Below are positions 5,861 through 5,879 of a stretch of 5,879 nucleotides of DNA, piece after piece. The notes beneath the pieces were generated by a model. That model saw nothing but the letters and a program-made list of their open reading frames with translations. It ran no database searches and was not told the origin of the DNA. Origin of the DNA: CAZKEG01 sp964601575 (GTDB lineage: Bacteria; Desulfobacterota; Thermodesulfobacteria; Thermodesulfobacteriales; Thermodesulfatatoraceae); the NCBI GenBank assembly GCA_964601575.1, contig CAZROA010000080.1, positions 1 to 5,879 on the forward strand, in the 5' to 3' direction. Positions within the stretch are counted from its first letter, which is position 1. Each line of letters begins with the position of its first letter. The position numbers and the translations under genes are program-made.

Positions 5861-5879
5861 CCCACTTTTAGGACGGATT

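Noticed and set aside
5824..5879. trp leader peptide or attenuator upstream of trpE
   Set aside because: The visible 56 bases hold no Trp-rich small frame and no paired hairpins, and the candidate promoter leaves no room for a leader.
1..5879. Defence system, mobile element, CRISPR array or RNA gene
   Set aside because: Almost all of the sequence is accounted for by six genes of known families, and no terminal repeats, spaced direct repeats or tRNA-like folds were seen.

Overview
The window is about 5.9 kb of dense bacterial chromosome with balanced base composition by eye. It carries six protein genes: two complete genes and one left-truncated gene on the plus strand, and three complete genes on the minus strand. 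All six match families with known housekeeping or biosynthetic roles. I see no rRNA, tRNA, CRISPR array, insertion sequence or phage gene. The diderm-type prepilin peptidase, the protein signatures and the purD-purE layout suggest a free-living, prototrophic, pilus-bearing Gram-negative bacterium. A thermophilic Desulfobacterota/Thermodesulfobacteria-like host is my best guess, but that rests on general resemblance and is weak.

Layout, left to right. (1) 1-786 (+): the C-terminal domain of PurD (GAR synthetase) is fused in frame, with almost no linker, to a complete PurE (N5-CAIR mutase). The PurD part is cut by the window edge. (2) 786-1415 (+): a TsaC/YrdC threonylcarbamoyl-AMP synthase, whose start overlaps the purDE stop by one base. 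(3) 1404-2180 (-): a prepilin peptidase (PilD), whose 3' end overlaps tsaC tail to tail by 12 bp. (4) 2181-2367: the only real intergenic region, with several dyads and possible promoters. (5) 2368-3687 (+): a metallo-beta-lactamase/beta-CASP hydrolase, of the RNA-processing type. (6) 3677-4339 (-) and 4339-5823 (-): trpG and trpE, the two subunits of anthranilate synthase, coupled by a TGATG overlap with a strong Shine-Dalgarno. TrpG overlaps the hydrolase tail to tail by 11 bp. A candidate trpE promoter lies at 5834-5860.

The genes serve separate jobs: purine synthesis, tRNA t6A37 modification, type IV pilus/type II secretion assembly, RNA processing and tryptophan synthesis. The trpEG pair stands alone here, without trpDCFBA behind it. 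The points worth a second look are the PurD-PurE fusion, an insert of about two dozen residues near the TrpG active-site Glu, a trpE promoter that would leave almost no 5' leader, the dyads in front of the hydrolase gene, and the two overlapping convergent gene ends. I did not find evidence of a wholly new system.
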